42,882 nt of DNA, from the IMG/VR virus record IMGVR_UViG_3300013131_000089, positions 1 to 42,882 of that record; one strand, written 5' to 3'. Under the pieces are notes generated by a model, which was not told the origin of the DNA, made no database searches, and saw only the letters and a list, made by a program, of their open reading frames with translations. Made by a program: the position numbers and the translations under genes. Below are positions 15,796 to 23,890 of the stretch, piece after piece (the first letter of the stretch is position 1; each line of letters opens with the position of its first letter). The DNA comes from a virus.

Positions 15796-16493
15796 ATTCC
15801 AAAATTTCCCCAATTAATCAAAATTGGATTAGTGTCAATAATTGATTCAATGTGTTTAATGTTATGAAACTCCCCTTTATCTAAGTTCATATATCTCATA
15901 TACTTATTTTGTTTATCATCATCATTAACATAACCCAAGTGCTGCATGATCAAGCCTGAGTTCAGCCAATAATTTCTTCTTTTTATATCCTCAGTAACAT
16001 AGGTTGGTTCTGAACCGCAGGCTAATTTGCGGTCTAAAAATTGTCCATCAGTTTTAAATCTAAAAATTCTAGAGCTATTGTTTGGTGCCCAAAGCTTATC
16101 AACCCTATACTGACTGCGATTCCACATGTGATAAAAACGAACATTGACAACATCAAAGGGGGATTGATCTAAAACAACTCTTATATCATCACTGCTTAAA
16201 TTGTTAATGTTATACAACATCTCGTCACAATCGATTGCTATCACCCAATCCCCTTCAGAGGCGTGTTGTTCAAGATTCTTCCACGCATTTGCCCTAAGTA
16301 GGCCTTCGTTTGTAGCAAAAAGTGACTCTTTGTTCACGTAAACTTCCGCATACTGTGCGGCTATTTCCGCCGTATTGTCCGTAGAGCAATCATCGGTAAA
16401 AATGATTTTATCTACCTGGTTTTTAACTCTTTCAAGAACTGGTTGCAAAAATCTAGATGATTCATTTTTGCCAACCATTTGTGCAAAAATCAT
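15792..16493 (-). CDS. Family 2 glycosyltransferase, 233 aa
   Basis: A GT-A fold is indicated by MVGKNESSRFLQ at the N-terminus, TDDCSTDNT (about residues 33-41) and the metal-binding DCDE at 88-91 (VIAIDCDEML). The acceptor part has FYHMWNRSQYR and a C-terminal QHLGYVNDDDKQNKYMRY. It has no membrane segment, so it is a soluble enzyme. Possible acceptors are phage DNA bases, a virion protein or host surface glycan. Its neighbour is the GT-D-like gene, and a second GT2 lies at 18025. Confidence 0.85.
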   Translation of the reverse strand: MIFAQMVGKNESSRFLQPVLERVKNQVDKIIFTDDCSTDNTAEIAAQYAEVYVNKESLFATNEGLLRANAWKNLEQHASEGDWVIAIDCDEMLYNINNLSSDDIRVVLDQSPFDVVNVRFYHMWNRSQYRVDKLWAPNNSSRIFRFKTDGQFLDRKLACGSEPTYVTEDIKRRNYWLNSGLIMQHLGYVNDDDKQNKYMRYMNLDKGEFHNIKHIESIIDTNPILINWGNFGI

Positions 16494-16548
16494 ATTCTCT
16501 CCAATTAAATATTTTTTAAGATTAACTGTACTTAAGACTAATGAATAT

Positions 16549-16740
16549 TTATTCTGATAATTGATTGGCTTGTTTGTGAGCCTCTAGTGATGAAATGCGT
16601 TCAATATCTGTTGATTTAAACAGAATTTCACCTTCCGATTTACGAAAACCAAAACTAACTTTTTCAGCTTCTTTTTTGTTTTTTGATTTTACAAGTGTTG
16701 TTGTAACTACTGCAAAATAATTAAATTTATTTTCTGGCAT
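16549..16740 (-). CDS. Hypothetical protein, 63 aa
   Basis: ATG 16740 starts MPENKFNYFAVVTTTLVKSK; a central segment is charged (KKEAEKVSFGFRKSEGE) and the C-terminus is helical (ERISSLEAHKQANQ). Length and order suggest a small beta-hairpin plus helix. No domain is recognised. It lies between the deoxyribosyltransferase-like gene and the glycosyltransferase, with a 55-base AT-rich gap downstream in which I see nothing. Confidence 0.6.
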   Translation of the reverse strand: MPENKFNYFAVVTTTLVKSKNKKEAEKVSFGFRKSEGEILFKSTDIERISSLEAHKQANQLSE

Positions 16741-16750
16741 GTTGTTTCTC

Positions 16751-17164
16751 TTATCTAATTGATGGATATGTATGAGATATATATTCTACAGCTTCTTCTA
16801 GGCTGTTTGCAAGTTTTGTGGCAAGAAATTTTAGATATTTTCTATGTTGGATGTTTTTATGAGCCCAAACAACAATTGGTTGATTGTTCAAGTAGGCCCA
16901 AGTCATTTCGAAATCAGTTCCTATGTAAGCTCTTTCCAATAATTGATACTCTACCAATAAAAGATCACAGCTTTTTTGTAAGAATAAATTTTTATCTACA
17001 ATTTCTTTTGGCTCACACCCTTGTTCTTCTAGGGCATAGTCCATAGGGTTAACGGCTTTAAATCCTCTGTTTTTTAACAGACTTGTGGCCTCATCTCTCC
17101 AACTATATTTAAAATCTGATTGAACATCTTCTATTGCCCCAGATAAAAAAACTCTAGTCTGCAT
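16751..17164 (-). CDS. Nucleoside 2-deoxyribosyltransferase-like protein, 137 aa
   Basis: The N-terminal RVFLSGAIE and the later NLFLQKSCDLLLVEY, IGTDFEMTWAY and PIVVWAH segments follow the nucleoside 2-deoxyribosyltransferase fold. E86 in GTDFEM sits at the position of the catalytic glutamate, and D67 is in the conserved CD pair. Length (137 aa) is usual. It may exchange or hydrolyse bases on deoxynucleosides or nucleotides, feeding the dNTP pool or making a modified nucleotide. It overlaps the upstream gene by 11 bases. Confidence 0.75.
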   Translation of the reverse strand: MQTRVFLSGAIEDVQSDFKYSWRDEATSLLKNRGFKAVNPMDYALEEQGCEPKEIVDKNLFLQKSCDLLLVEYQLLERAYIGTDFEMTWAYLNNQPIVVWAHKNIQHRKYLKFLATKLANSLEEAVEYISHTYPSIR

Positions 17165-17603
17165 TTGTGCTCTTTTGTATTGGCCAAAAGTAACTATCTG
17201 GATAGAACTCTTTATAATACTCTATGTCAGATTCGTCTGCAAAGTACTTGCAATAATGTTCCCAATTTTTTTTCAATAGATTAGATCTGTGGGATTTATG
17301 TACGCGTTCGTCACCCAGCCAAGGCGGCATTTTTGCCTCAATTAATATTGTTTCAAAAGACATATTATTTTTGTATCCTCTTTTTATCCATTCTGTCAGA
17401 GTAAAATTCTGGTAGGTTTGCAGAGCGGCCTCGTAGCCTCTCCACATTCTGGTAACTGGATGATTTCGCCAACCTTTTGTTTGGGTACGTTCAAGTAGTA
17501 TGTTTAAAACTTGAAAAGTTTCTACTCTTTGTTTTCCTAAACGTTTTGAATCTAGAACAGAAACTGATTTTTGAAAATCAGCGTAGGGCAAAAAAGTTTG
17601 CAT
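17154..17603 (-). CDS. MSMEG_6728-family protein (pyrimidine-dimer-glycosylase-like), 149 aa
   Basis: The sequence matches, from memory, a family common in actinobacteria and their phages: MQTFLPYADFQKSVSVLDSK at the start, LGKQRVETFQVLN, GWRNHPVTRMWRGYE, then PPWLGDERVHKSHRSNLL. Those proteins are often annotated as pyrimidine dimer DNA glycosylase/endonuclease V-like, although the biochemistry is poorly established. It may repair or cleave DNA. The family match is strong; the enzymatic role is uncertain. Confidence 0.82.
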   Translation of the reverse strand: MQTFLPYADFQKSVSVLDSKRLGKQRVETFQVLNILLERTQTKGWRNHPVTRMWRGYEAALQTYQNFTLTEWIKRGYKNNMSFETILIEAKMPPWLGDERVHKSHRSNLLKKNWEHYCKYFADESDIEYYKEFYPDSYFWPIQKSTNAD

Positions 17604-17624
17604 TAGTTTATTTTACAATTCTAA

Positions 17625-18023
17625 TTATTTTTTAAATTCATTAAATGTTTTGTCACCTACACCAAAATATTCTCTAGCTAATCCAGCTTTAACAATTTCT
17701 GTGTTAAGGCATTCGCCAGCTTCGTTCCATACTCTAGCTAAAATTCTGCCATATTTTTCGTTCTTGTCTAAGATAGTTTCAATCTTTACTTTGTTATTAG
17801 CTTTTTTAATCCACTGATCAGTAAATTCTTTTGCTGCAAGTCCCATCTTTTTTTCTTCAAGATTTTTAGTGCGACTTTCTGGCGCATTAACGCCGTAAAG
17901 TCTTACAGATTTTGGTCCTAAGTGAACTTCAAAACCCAAATCTATATTGATTTTGAATGTATCGCCATCTACCACTTTAACTACTTCTGCATTGTAAAGG
18001 TAAACATTAAATTTATCTGACAT
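17625..18023 (-). CDS. Staphylococcal-nuclease-like thermonuclease, 132 aa
   Basis: An SNase (OB-fold) domain fills the protein. Catalytic and calcium-binding positions are visible: D19 and D21 in VVDGDTF, R41 in RLYGVNAPE, E49 in the same motif and R93 in KYGRILARVW. No signal peptide is present, so it acts in the cytoplasm, perhaps degrading host DNA or processing nucleic acid. It lies one base from the GT2 gene upstream. Confidence 0.9.
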   Translation of the reverse strand: MSDKFNVYLYNAEVVKVVDGDTFKINIDLGFEVHLGPKSVRLYGVNAPESRTKNLEEKKMGLAAKEFTDQWIKKANNKVKIETILDKNEKYGRILARVWNEAGECLNTEIVKAGLAREYFGVGDKTFNEFKK

Positions 18024-18024
18024 T

Positions 18025-18828
18025 TTAATCTCTTTCTATTCCTATAGTATCACATGCTTTGCGAAATATTGATTGACTTACTTTAAATTGTGCGTCGGCA
18101 TGACTGTAGCCTTCTCCAGGCTTAGGAGAAGAGGCATGCCAGCTATGACCAATTGATACAGAACCATCATACACTACATTATAGCCTAAATGTCTTGCAA
18201 AATATGAGCACCAAGTTTCTTCGTAGTAATGTGGAGTTGGCAAAAAGGCGCCTACTGCATCTGGTACTAACTCCCTGTACTGTTGATTGTAAGTAAGATT
18301 ATTCCAGACGTATCTTCTAATAAAATATGCGGATCCAGAAACTGTAACGCAGTTTACCCTATCCCTGTAGAGGCGGTCGCTCATATCTGGCTCCATCCAG
18401 CCCCTATGTTTTGGGGCCGTGTTAGTTCCAATAATCCCAGCGTGCCTTATGAGGCCATATTCGTCTCTTTGCTTGGGTCCTAATATGTGTATAGTCGGAT
18501 CATTGTCAAAAATATTTTTTATATTACTTACATCATTGTTGGTTAACCAAACATCTGCGTTTAAAAAACCAATAATTTCGCTAGATCCTTTTGTAGCCAA
18601 TTGGTTACAGGCAGCAGAATAGCCTATGTTTTGATTTAGGGAGAGTCCGTCTATCTGATATTGGGAACTTTTATTTTTTAACCATTCAATTGTATTGTCT
18701 GTCGAACCATTGTCTGCAAGATAAAGTTTCCAAAATTTATTTGCTATCGAAATATTTTTGTGCAGATGATCCAAAAGACGTTCAAGCATTTGGTTGGTAT
18801 TATGATTGACTATACAAAGATCTATCAT
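18025..18828 (-). CDS. Family 2 glycosyltransferase, 267 aa
   Basis: GT-A motifs are clear: LCIVNHNTNQMLERLL at the start, DNGSTDNT (39-46), NIGYSAACNQ (67-76) and NADVWL (90-95) as the metal site. A later SGSAYFIRR and HYYEETWCSYFARHLGY resemble rhamnosyltransferase-like acceptor regions. The start overlaps the preceding stop as ATGA. It is a soluble enzyme that could glycosylate a virion protein, DNA base or host molecule. Confidence 0.87.
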   Translation of the reverse strand: MIDLCIVNHNTNQMLERLLDHLHKNISIANKFWKLYLADNGSTDNTIEWLKNKSSQYQIDGLSLNQNIGYSAACNQLATKGSSEIIGFLNADVWLTNNDVSNIKNIFDNDPTIHILGPKQRDEYGLIRHAGIIGTNTAPKHRGWMEPDMSDRLYRDRVNCVTVSGSAYFIRRYVWNNLTYNQQYRELVPDAVGAFLPTPHYYEETWCSYFARHLGYNVVYDGSVSIGHSWHASSPKPGEGYSHADAQFKVSQSIFRKACDTIGIERD

Positions 18829-19094
18829 ATTCTTGCCTTTGCCTTTAGGATTTCAAACGCATCAGATGGGTTAAATCCCATTTCTAAATATTCAAAATAT
18901 TCTTTCTGAGCGTCGGGTAAATCTGTATCAAAAAATTCTATTAACCTATTCAAATATTGCTGTGTATTTGGAGCGGTTTGATTCAACTTTTTAATTGAGT
19001 CAATAGATCTGTTATTTAGTTTACCTAAGACAAATCCAATTGAAAATAAGACAGCCAAATATCCTACCGTTTTACCACTCTTCACTGTAACCAT
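18825..19094 (-). CDS. Small membrane-anchored protein, 89 aa
   Basis: A single N-terminal membrane segment (GYLAVLFSIGFVLGKL, about residues 11-26) is followed by a soluble helical domain ending NPSDAFEILKAKARI. The assigned ATG overlaps the upstream gene by 23 bases; a GTG three codons later is possible. A short periplasm- or cytoplasm-facing domain anchored in the host membrane is likely; function unknown. Confidence 0.65.
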   Translation of the reverse strand: MVTVKSGKTVGYLAVLFSIGFVLGKLNNRSIDSIKKLNQTAPNTQQYLNRLIEFFDTDLPDAQKEYFEYLEMGFNPSDAFEILKAKARI

Positions 19095-19308
19095 CGCTTG
19101 ATGTCAAGTATACATTTTCCATTGCGATGTTAGTTGCCGCAATGACCCTATTGTACAGGGCTTTATCTTGTTCCGATAACTGCCCTCGCATCATCGATAC
19201 GTACGTTTTTTGTATATGTAAAATTATATTCAGATCCTCAATCAAAAACGACTGATTGTTCTCTAACTTAATGTTTACTTTTTTCTTTTGATTTGTTTTC
19301 TTACTCAT
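19072..19308 (-). CDS. Hypothetical protein, 78 aa
   Basis: The start codon overlaps the upstream stop (ATGAGTAA). The product starts MSKKTNQKKKVNIKLENNQS, is helical (NIILHIQKTYVSMMRGQLSE, then NRVIAATNIAMENVYL) and ends acidic. No motif is recognised. Tight overlaps on both sides support a real gene in the same operon. Confidence 0.65.
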   Translation of the reverse strand: MSKKTNQKKKVNIKLENNQSFLIEDLNIILHIQKTYVSMMRGQLSEQDKALYNRVIAATNIAMENVYLTSSDGYSEEW

Positions 19309-19534
19309 TTGCTTTCTTTTCTTTTATTTCCGCTTTTAACACCTCTTCTTGAGGTATTTGATAAACGGATATTTCTTCTTTGTCCGGTTCATAGGTAACA
19401 AACAGGATTCTTTTGTCCTCTAGTTTGCAGCCTTCTGGTGGGGCAGATTCCAAAGCGATTTTTTTTGACGCCGATCCATAAACTTGACTAGAGTTTTTAT
19501 ATAAAACAAGATAATTTAATTTTCCTGCAGCCAT
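19301..19534 (-). CDS. Hypothetical protein, 77 aa
   Basis: The ATG overlaps the thyX stop (TAATG). The sequence starts MAAGKLNYLVLYKNSSQVYG and looks like a small beta-rich domain (ILFVTYEPDKEEISVYQIP) with a charged helical tail. No homology is recognised. Possible link to ThyX regulation is speculative. Confidence 0.65.
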   Translation of the reverse strand: MAAGKLNYLVLYKNSSQVYGSASKKIALESAPPEGCKLEDKRILFVTYEPDKEEISVYQIPQEEVLKAEIKEKKANE

Positions 19535-20229
19535 TACTTCCCCAGCAACGCGTAAAGACAGACTGGGTACAGGGGTTTTGCCAATTCATAAACCGCTTCT
19601 GCGTATTTTTGTATCTCAAATTGAGAATCTTCTGACAGTCTTTGATTCAAGAACAAAGACATGGATTGCAAACTGCATGACCATCTATAGGAGACATACA
19701 TTCCATAGGCGGGCAAGAACAAACGCGCCTGTTCAGGCGCTATTCCATTATCGATAGCCATATTGTACAATGACTCACATTTTTCAATCAAATCTTTTAG
19801 TTCAGTGGTCAAAATAGATCCCACCCAAGGCCCAGCAATACCGGACGAACCTTGTTTTTTGTTTTCGGCAGCTAGTCTCCACTTGTCTGCATCTGGCAAA
19901 TAAAATTCTGGATCTTGAGTGATATATCTTCTAGAGGACTCGTTCCAAGAATCCATCGTGTGATCTGAGCCAACGACATACTTCCAATGCTGTCGAGCAA
20001 CCATGAGCGGCGCATAAAACTCAAATGTAAGGAACGCATGTCTGAATGGAGACATGTGATTTTCTTGACACAAAAAATTAATCAGCCTACCGTCGTTCTG
20101 CGAAAAATCAATTGACTCCTTGGCAAAGGAGGCTCTAGCGGCATTTACGATTGAAAGATCGCTGCCCATGTGATCAATTAGTCTTACGTACCCTTTATCA
20201 AGAACTGTTATTTTGTTTTCTGTTGACAT
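19534..20229 (-). CDS. thyX: Flavin-dependent thymidylate synthase, 231 aa
   Basis: ThyX converts dUMP to dTMP using methylene-tetrahydrofolate, FAD and NADPH. Visible features are NAARASFAKES (28-38), CQENHMSPFRHAFLTFEF (54-71) with the dUMP- and folate-site residues, VARQHWKYVVGSDH (77-90) and WNESSRRY (95-102). The classical RHRxxSxNExSxRY signature is expanded here by several residues between the RQ and NE parts; from memory such long-loop versions occur in actinobacterial phages. The gene lies next to RNR, completing dTTP supply. Confidence 0.93.
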   Translation of the reverse strand: MSTENKITVLDKGYVRLIDHMGSDLSIVNAARASFAKESIDFSQNDGRLINFLCQENHMSPFRHAFLTFEFYAPLMVARQHWKYVVGSDHTMDSWNESSRRYITQDPEFYLPDADKWRLAAENKKQGSSGIAGPWVGSILTTELKDLIEKCESLYNMAIDNGIAPEQARLFLPAYGMYVSYRWSCSLQSMSLFLNQRLSEDSQFEIQKYAEAVYELAKPLYPVCLYALLGK

Positions 20230-20247
20230 AACAATAAATTATAGCAT

Positions 20248-22362
20248 TTAATCCTGCGTGACGTGGTTTTTTATGAGTTTAATTTCGCAAGAATCGGTAG
20301 CGCAGTATTTTTCCCCTATTGCGTCAATTGCCATTCCGGCATATACTCCCACAAAATCTATTGGAAAAAGAGTTTTTTTGAGACTATCGTATTCTTCTTC
20401 GGTTATTTGGGTGTAGGGCATTTGCGGATATGTATCGTTTCCACTTGGAAGGAACGACACAGTCTTTAGCTGACCGTCGTACATATGCAGTACCGTACCC
20501 ACGTGTTGAGCCTCTTTCTCTTTATCGAATGATATCGTGACAGAAACAGAATTATCTGACCAATATCTTTGAGCCATTGCGGCTAAAGACATTTTTTCAA
20601 AAATTGTTACATCACGCTCTGCTCTTGCTGCCTCTGATTTAATTGGAAAATAAACTACAGATGTAGTATCTGGAGATTCGGATGCTGGCTCAACTGTATA
20701 ATTTGCCATTTTAAATAACGGCAACATTGGATCATCGTTTGAAAATCTAATAGTTCTATTAAAAAATTTTCCACCCGGAGTCCAATGAACGCCAGGCGAC
20801 TCACCAGCAAGAATAGAAACAGTACCTGATGGTTTTATTGTTGTCATTTTAATTGATTCACGAATTCCAAGCCATTCTGAATATACATTATCATATCTTT
20901 GAATGGTTTTATATCCTTCATCCATCCATTCACGAAGAGCCGGCACTCCGACACGATCAGCAAAATTCGCCACACCAGACATAGATGTTCCTATTCTTCT
21001 ATTTCTTTGCATGATTGCGTTTGTTTCCTCCCAGTGAGTGGGGAGTAATGTAACTGTTTTGGCGTAGAGATAGGCAAACTTTAATGTGCGCTTATAGTCC
21101 TCTAAACTTTCGTGTCTATTTAGATATGTTTCAACTAGAGTGCAACACTCAAACGACTCTAAAGACTGTTCTGCGCACGGATTATAGCCAGCTACACGAT
21201 GATCTTTATTGTTTGGTGGATCAGCAAGTCGTCCATATTCGCGACTCATGTCCATCCAAAGAACGCCAGGTTCTCCATTGCGCGCAATGCCTTCGACAAT
21301 TGGACCAAGATCCATGCCCACTCTTGTTTCCACAGAATTATTTGACATCCAACCCCAACCTGGAGCATCCGGGCTGTAAGAATTTCTTTCGGGAAAAACT
21401 TCTACATTCTTAAGATTTAAAAAATCTTGATCATCAATACGACCAATTAAAAGTTCGGCTGAACGACGCACGTTGCCAGATACTACGCATACTCCAATAA
21501 GATTTCCGATATCAGCTATATCTTTTCTGATAAGTTTTTGTCCAGTTCTGTTATCAAACATTTTTTTGATATGTTTATGAAGTTTTTCTAATGGTTCATG
21601 ACCAGCCGCTATCCCGCCAAATGTCTTAATGGGAGCACCTGCTGGTCTGATCAAGGAATAGTCAAAATACACCTCATTTTGTCCAGGCTTAAGGTATGAA
21701 TCTAACAACATCGCCGTCGAAATATACCATCCCTCTCTTGTGTCGGGCACCACGTAGGTAGCAGTATCTGGACTTGTTGGGGATGGAGAATAGATTGAAA
21801 AATCTTTATCTGCGCCCTTGTCATCAAACCCAACACCAACACCGAGCATGGAAGCCTCCATTAAGAATGCAAACGGTTTTGAAGGATTAAGTTTCGTCAT
21901 TTCCGATGTAGATACAAATGCGCAGTTTTGTAGCGCTGCAGAATTTTTCTGTATGTTAACAATGTTGGTACCCATAGCCCATAAGCCACGACCTGGAGGT
22001 GTCCACTTTAAATTAAATAAACGATCAAAGGCTTCCTTGGCTGAAGCTTGCGCTTTTGCATCGTTCCATGGCAAGCGATTCTTTTTGCAATGGTCTTTTT
22101 GCAAAGAATACATTCCATTGATTACTCGTTCACAAACATCTGACCAAGACTCTTTGGTACCATTTTCTTTTAAACGAGAGTATGTACGAAGAAATGTAAT
22201 TTCTCCTACAGAATTTCCCCCTGCATCTCTGTAGCCAAATGGAGCTAACTTTTGCCTATAGGATGCGACAAACTCATCTGTTAGCTTAAAAGAAAACATA
22301 GATGATAATTTACTCGTAATTGGCGCCAAGTCTGGATTACCGTTTTCAATTTCTTCTGACAT
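20248..22362 (-). CDS. nrdJ: Class II (B12-dependent) ribonucleoside-triphosphate reductase, 704 aa
   Basis: The enzyme resembles the monomeric Lactobacillus leichmannii type. C147 (LQNCAFVST) and C407 (ECCTLVET) are the active-site pair, C396 in NPCAEQS the thiyl radical residue with E398 beside it, and C687/C692 in KYCATDSC the C-terminal redox pair. Spacing C396 to C407 is 11, as in the reference enzyme. The PSGTVSILAGE and TPPGRGLWAMG motifs are also present. It needs adenosylcobalamin, works without oxygen or a second subunit, and makes dNTPs for phage replication. A good ribosome binding site (GGGAG) precedes ATG 22362. Confidence 0.95.
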   Translation of the reverse strand: MSEEIENGNPDLAPITSKLSSMFSFKLTDEFVASYRQKLAPFGYRDAGGNSVGEITFLRTYSRLKENGTKESWSDVCERVINGMYSLQKDHCKKNRLPWNDAKAQASAKEAFDRLFNLKWTPPGRGLWAMGTNIVNIQKNSAALQNCAFVSTSEMTKLNPSKPFAFLMEASMLGVGVGFDDKGADKDFSIYSPSPTSPDTATYVVPDTREGWYISTAMLLDSYLKPGQNEVYFDYSLIRPAGAPIKTFGGIAAGHEPLEKLHKHIKKMFDNRTGQKLIRKDIADIGNLIGVCVVSGNVRRSAELLIGRIDDQDFLNLKNVEVFPERNSYSPDAPGWGWMSNNSVETRVGMDLGPIVEGIARNGEPGVLWMDMSREYGRLADPPNNKDHRVAGYNPCAEQSLESFECCTLVETYLNRHESLEDYKRTLKFAYLYAKTVTLLPTHWEETNAIMQRNRRIGTSMSGVANFADRVGVPALREWMDEGYKTIQRYDNVYSEWLGIRESIKMTTIKPSGTVSILAGESPGVHWTPGGKFFNRTIRFSNDDPMLPLFKMANYTVEPASESPDTTSVVYFPIKSEAARAERDVTIFEKMSLAAMAQRYWSDNSVSVTISFDKEKEAQHVGTVLHMYDGQLKTVSFLPSGNDTYPQMPYTQITEEEYDSLKKTLFPIDFVGVYAGMAIDAIGEKYCATDSCEIKLIKNHVTQD

Positions 22363-22375
22363 TTATTTCTCCCAC

Positions 22376-23068
22376 TTATTTAATTAATTTAATATAATTT
22401 GAATTTGTTTTTTGTATTTCTGCTTTTTTAATTTTAATAATTTGATCTGTAGAATAAATTTTATGAATCTCTTTTTCTATAAAATATCCACTTCTCCAAT
22501 TAAGAACTTTTTCTACATTCTGACTATAATTAGTAAAGATATTGCAAATAACCGCACCGCCATAAATTTTGATTAAATTGCTCATTTTTAATACCGCTTC
22601 TTCTTTTTTGTCATGGTTAGAAAAAGATTCTTTATCTAATTTTTCATACAACCAATTAAAAGCTTGTCTAGTAAGAGGCGGTATATCTATGTGATCAAAA
22701 ATGCCTTCTTGAAGTATTAAAATTCTATTTTTTTCTATTCGTATATCTTCTTTAATTGTTTCTCTAAATAAAACAAACCAATCTCTTTCATTAAACTGTG
22801 GCCATCCACTTACCCAAAATAATAAAACATGATTTTCTGTTGGTATTGGGGATTTATTAATGATCGGTGATAGGCATGCGCATGCTATCGATTTTTTAAT
22901 AAACTCTTTTGCTTTATCGTCACCTAATTTTTTCTTTTGTACTGACCAAAGTTGTGCTAACTTTTCTGGCCAATCTGATTCACCCAAATATATTGTAAGA
23001 TATTTATTTGCCAACTCAACCGTAAGAGTGCCACTGTGAACGAACTCCTCCAATAGCTGTGTAGACAT
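22376..23068 (-). CDS. Hypothetical protein, 230 aa
   Basis: The start is set at ATG 23068, six bases after AAGGA; a TTG two codons upstream is less likely. The protein starts MSTQLLEEFVHSGTLTVELA and has charged helical regions and HVLLFWVSGWPQFNERDWFV in the middle. No membrane segment, cysteine cluster or catalytic motif stands out, and I do not recognise the family. As the first gene after the 23121-23145 terminator, it probably heads the RNR-ThyX operon. Confidence 0.75.
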   Translation of the reverse strand: MSTQLLEEFVHSGTLTVELANKYLTIYLGESDWPEKLAQLWSVQKKKLGDDKAKEFIKKSIACACLSPIINKSPIPTENHVLLFWVSGWPQFNERDWFVLFRETIKEDIRIEKNRILILQEGIFDHIDIPPLTRQAFNWLYEKLDKESFSNHDKKEEAVLKMSNLIKIYGGAVICNIFTNYSQNVEKVLNWRSGYFIEKEIHKIYSTDQIIKIKKAEIQKTNSNYIKLIK

Positions 23069-23120
23069 ATTCAATCCTTGTTAATGGTATTAAAAATTAT
23101 ATAATTAGTATTATAAAGAA

Positions 23121-23145
23121 AATTCCCGCCCATTGGGCGGGAATT
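23121..23145 (-). terminator. Rho-independent terminator of the structural operon
   Basis: AATTCCCGCCC and GGGCGGGAATT form an 11-base-pair stem with a three-base loop; on the minus strand it is followed by TTCTTT. It lies 65 bases after the stop of the repeat protein gene. A weaker six-base-pair hairpin (157-174 of 23 kb) precedes it and may add to termination. Confidence 0.85.
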
Positions 23146-23209
23146 GAATTCTTTGCCCTGCTAATTATAGCAGGTGTTTGATTAGATTATTTCGATAGCG
23201 CAGAAAAAA

Positions 23210-23824
23210 TTACAATGCTTTTGTGGCCGTCAGACCCTTGTACTCCAGCACTTTGTTTCTACCATAAGCGGATTCTGTATTTGGTTGACCGTAGCCACTC
23301 TTGAATACTTGAGCGCTCGCAACACCACCAAAATCATCTGGTCTGAACAAACCAAATGAGGCTGCTGAGCCTTGCGCATCTGTTCTTGGTCCGTGGCCAT
23401 ATCCGCTCTTAAATATTTCTGCTGAAGCTACACCATCAAAAAAGTAATTGCTGTATAGCGCATAGGAGTTAACCCTATCCGCAGCGTGACCGTATCCAGA
23501 AGAAAATGCCTGAGCTCCAGCTAAACCTTTGTACTCTTGCGGCCTAAAGCGTGCACCGTCGTACGTGGCTTTGCCGTCTGGAAATGCCCCAGAAAGTGGA
23601 TGCACGTAAAGTGTTGATCCATTGAATATCTGCGAAAGAAACCTGTTGCCAGGATGATCGCCAGTGCCAGGAACATGATGATTATCCGGAGCGCCGTCCA
23701 AAAGACCTTTAGCAAAAAGCGGATAAAATGAGTATGTGCCAGCCGTGCCCTTGAATGTATTGACCATATCATTAGAATTACGGCCCTTTAAAACTGGTCT
23801 ACGGCCTACGTAAAAGGTAGTCAT
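23210..23824 (-). CDS. Structural-type repeat protein with SGYG repeats, 204 aa
   Basis: Three copies of a G(L/V)A(G/S)A(Q/E).F.SGYG unit begin at residues 100, 131 and 167, and a truncated fourth (KGLTATKAL) ends the protein, spaced 30-36 residues. The N-terminal 95 residues are glycine/aromatic-rich and start MTTFYVGRRPVLKGRNSNDM. A strong ribosome binding site (AAGGAG) precedes the ATG and the terminator follows, suggesting high expression. A virion decoration, head-fibre or tail-tip protein is likely, but this is inference. Confidence 0.8.
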   Translation of the reverse strand: MTTFYVGRRPVLKGRNSNDMVNTFKGTAGTYSFYPLFAKGLLDGAPDNHHVPGTGDHPGNRFLSQIFNGSTLYVHPLSGAFPDGKATYDGARFRPQEYKGLAGAQAFSSGYGHAADRVNSYALYSNYFFDGVASAEIFKSGYGHGPRTDAQGSAASFGLFRPDDFGGVASAQVFKSGYGQPNTESAYGRNKVLEYKGLTATKAL

Positions 23825-23890
23825 TTACTTGTCTCCTTATTAAAAAAATATGCTTATATAGTAAAAACAAATTAGGATTTTCACCCAAAA

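Noticed and set aside
23157-23174. Hairpin CCTGCT...AGCAGG as a main terminator
   Set aside because: Only six base pairs and no T-run on either strand; the neighbouring 11-base-pair hairpin is the better candidate.
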